The position numbers and the translations under genes were made by a program. This document shows, in pieces, positions 62,349-64,000 of a stretch of 64,000 nt of DNA. Position 1 is the stretch's first letter. Every line of letters begins with the position of its first letter. The DNA comes from Bradyrhizobium sp. Leo170 (lineage in GTDB: Bacteria; Pseudomonadota; Alphaproteobacteria; Rhizobiales; Xanthobacteraceae). The notes below the pieces were generated by a model. The model saw nothing but the letters and a program-made list of their open reading frames with translations, ran no database searches and was not told the origin of the DNA. The DNA lies in assembly GCF_004296405.1 (NCBI RefSeq), contig NZ_PSRR01000004.1:25199-89198 (forward strand), read 5' to 3'.

Positions 62349-62624
62349 TTATTGGCAATTCGCAATCAGCCGACCATCTCCGATGAAGACTGAGAAATTA
62401 TCGATCAAGCTCCCCATCGGGAGGCCGCGTGTTCTAAGGTGACATCTAGGGCGCGTACTCATAAATCGTCGGTGATGTCCGCTTCGCCCCGACACCGACC
62501 GCCTCTGTGCAATCGCAGCAAATGTCGCGATGGGCCAACAGCGGACGTCGCCAGTTGCATAAGCGACAAGGAGCACGCGTTGAGGCCGCGCGACAAGACG
62601 ACCTCGGTGATGCGAGCGCGGTTT

Positions 62625-63131
62625 TCACTTCGCGGCGTCGGCACCCGCCTTTGCGACTTGGCCATCCTGAACTGACGTCCCGCCAGAGACGCCGATCGCC
62701 CCGACAATCTTGCCATCCACATTAATGGGAATGCCGCCTTCTAGTGGAGATGCCCCACGGAGTGCCAATGAACGCAAACCCATGCCGCCCTGCGCCACGA
62801 GATCCTCGAACACCTTGCTAGGGCGCCTGTAGTTAATCGCGCTGTGCGCCTTGTCCTCGGCAGCCATAAGAGAGCCGTATTGGGTATTGTCGAGCTTGTG
62901 CAGCATCACCATGTGGCCCGTGCTGTCGAGGATGACGATGGCCATCGCCCAGTTGTTCTTTACGGCCTCCGCTTCCGCGGCAGCCATCACTTTCTTGGCT
63001 GCCTCGAGCCCTAGTGGCGCTCCATAAGGCGTTATCGGAGGTGGGGATGGCGCCTGCTGAGCGCTGGCTGTTGCGGTGAGTATCACTGCAGCCACGATGG
63101 AAGCGACTAGCGTCTTGTCCTGCGTCCTCAT
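62625..63131 (-). CDS. secreted HbpS/GlcG-family protein
   Basis: This 168-aa product has a signal peptide (VASIVAAVILTATASAQQ) and the GlcG/HbpS domain: LGLEAAKKVMAAAEAEAVKN, AIVILDSTGHMVMLHKLDN, then PLEGGIPINVDGKIVGAIGV. Related proteins bind haem or corrinoid and sense redox in HbpS systems. Secretion suggests a periplasmic binding role. It is transcribed toward the Rieske gene with a gap of about 280 bp. Confidence 0.85.
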   Translation of the reverse strand: MRTQDKTLVASIVAAVILTATASAQQAPSPPPITPYGAPLGLEAAKKVMAAAEAEAVKNNWAMAIVILDSTGHMVMLHKLDNTQYGSLMAAEDKAHSAINYRRPSKVFEDLVAQGGMGLRSLALRGASPLEGGIPINVDGKIVGAIGVSGGTSVQDGQVAKAGADAAK

Positions 63132-63326
63132 GTTGTTGTCCTCCCGATATCTGCTGGTCGGCTAAATAGGCAGCCCCTGCACTGGGACTATTTGCGACCG
63201 CAGGATTGCGCCAATCCGTACCAGAGTCCATTGGCCGGGGCGTGCCGCCTAGCTGCTTGCCAGCAATGTCCGAGAAGAGCCACAAGCGGATTTATGCACC
63301 GCAGCTAACATCGCGGTCGTTCGACA

Positions 63327-63716
63327 ATGGCATCAGCGACTTTGCGGGCCGCGTGCGCTCATTCGCTGAGCGCCGGTGAGGCCCATGACGTTCGACTTGC
63401 CGGAAAACTGCTGTCTCGTCCGAAATCCGGGTCAATGCTGCTTGCCGACCGCGGCTATGACGCCGACTGGATCAGGGAGCTTGCCGTGAAGAAGGGCGCG
63501 TGGGCCAACATCCCGCCGAAAAGCAACCGCAACGATCCAATCTGCTTCAGCCCTTATCTCTACTGCGCTCGCAGCCGGGTCGAACGGTTCTTCAACAGGA
63601 TCAAACAATTTCGTCGCGTGGCGACGCGCTACGACAGGCTTGCCGCCAACTACCTTGCCTTCGTTCAACTCGCGTCAATCGGGCTATGGCTGCGTCTTAA
63701 TGAGCCCACGTCCTAA
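63327..63716 (+). pseudogene. IS5-family transposase, 3' fragment
   Basis: This is a 129-aa C-terminal part of an IS5-family (IS427-group-like) DDE transposase. It has SAGEAHDVRLAGKLLSRPKS, MLLADRGYDADWIREL with the second catalytic Asp, and SRVERFFNRIKQFRRVATRY with the catalytic Glu. The N-terminal half, including the first Asp, is missing, so it is inactive. No terminal inverted repeat was located. Confidence 0.85.
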
Positions 63717-63723
63717 TGTCGGT

Positions 63724-64000
63724 TCACGCCGGCGGGCTTTTCTTGCTTTCAGAACCATATCCGCGCTCATCAAGGTAGGCGCGCAGGATCTTGCGGATCG
63801 CTTCCGTCCGCGTCAGGCTTAAGCCTTGGCTGCGCTGATCGGATATGAAGGCGTCGAGATCAACGTCTCGAACATCGAACAGCATCCCCTCCAGATGATG
63901 CACGCCGGCCTGGAGCCGTTTTGATATTTGGACCAAGCCCTCCTCACTGAGCGTTAAATCTTCGTCCTTGGCCGTCGCAAATCGAATGTATCTGGCTAGC
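63724..64000 (-). CDS. small ribbon-helix-helix-like protein, runs off right edge
   Basis: The minus-strand frame is open from the window edge to a stop at 63,724, so the true start lies outside. The visible 91 residues include DVDLDAFISDQRSQGLSLTR and TEAIRKILRAYLDERGYG. The LTRTEAIRKILRAYL stretch resembles the DNA-binding end of ribbon-helix-helix regulators. The stop lies 7 bp from the transposase fragment. Confidence 0.5.
   Translation of the reverse strand, partial: LARYIRFATAKDEDLTLSEEGLVQISKRLQAGVHHLEGMLFDVRDVDLDAFISDQRSQGLSLTRTEAIRKILRAYLDERGYGSESKKSPPA

Noticed and set aside
1..64000. CRISPR array, rRNA operon or replication origin
   Set aside because: I saw no regular repeat-spacer pattern, no rRNA signature and no parABC/repABC or dnaA-box cluster.

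Overview
The window looks like chromosome of a Bradyrhizobium-type alphaproteobacterium (Nitrobacteraceae/Rhizobiales). This is inferred from high GC, dense ATGA-type start/stop overlaps, two BA14K-family secreted proteins, several short Bradyrhizobium-style conserved hypotheticals, GcvA-like and AraC-like regulators and a tRNA-Gly(UCC) fragment. No rRNA gene, complete tRNA, CRISPR array or replication origin was found.

Layout. (1) 0-7 kb: a partial secreted alpha/beta hydrolase at the left edge, two AraC regulators, a small catalase-like protein lacking the usual distal His, a membrane-anchored dihaem cytochrome c, a host-attachment-family protein and a BA14K protein. (2) 7.4-26.6 kb: a large catabolic block with a 2OG-Fe(II) oxygenase, an alpha/beta hydrolase, three molybdenum-hydroxylase catalytic subunits with two FAD and two 2Fe-2S subunits, a complete BMP-type ABC importer, a cysteine hydrolase, two cupins and a divergent XRE-cupin regulator. 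Together they could import and hydroxylate an N-heterocycle or other aromatic, then hydrolyse it; the substrate is unknown. (3) 26.6-30.9 kb: small secreted proteins, an AraC regulator, a YciI-like protein and an oxygenase-like protein. (4) 30,976-31,022: a 47-nt 3' fragment of tRNA-Gly on the minus strand. This is the classic scar left at one end of an island integrated in a tRNA gene, and its orientation puts the island to the right.

(5) 31-50 kb: mosaic accessory DNA. It holds a Zn-ribbon-like protein, a small protein with family-A DNA polymerase-like motifs, a WD40-cytochrome c fusion, hydrolases, a lytic transglycosylase and a type I secretion operon. That operon has three small non-RTX proteins upstream that may be its cargo. 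The region also holds a LuxR regulator split by an in-frame stop, a truncated LysR, a Cj0069-like protein, and a DUF1127/GST pair divergent from a LysR gene. Long gene-poor gaps and gene fragments are frequent here. (6) 52-63 kb: an envelope redox and metal-stress block. It includes a TSUP transporter, CusF-like protein, cytochrome c4-like protein, Fe/Mn SOD, tandem DUF1259 protein, chromate transporter ChrA, PepSY-like proteins, a YncE-like propeller, an outer-membrane barrel, a Rieske protein and a HbpS/GlcG-like protein. Two near-identical 67-bp leaders, at 52,839 and 54,868, introduce two of its transcription units. The right edge has a truncated IS5-family transposase and a partial small gene.

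Most notable candidates for undescribed biology: the duplicated leader with a hairpin and conserved upstream ORF; the type I secretion operon with small non-RTX cargo; the orphan polymerase-like protein beside the tRNA scar; and the three-enzyme molybdenum-hydroxylase block.
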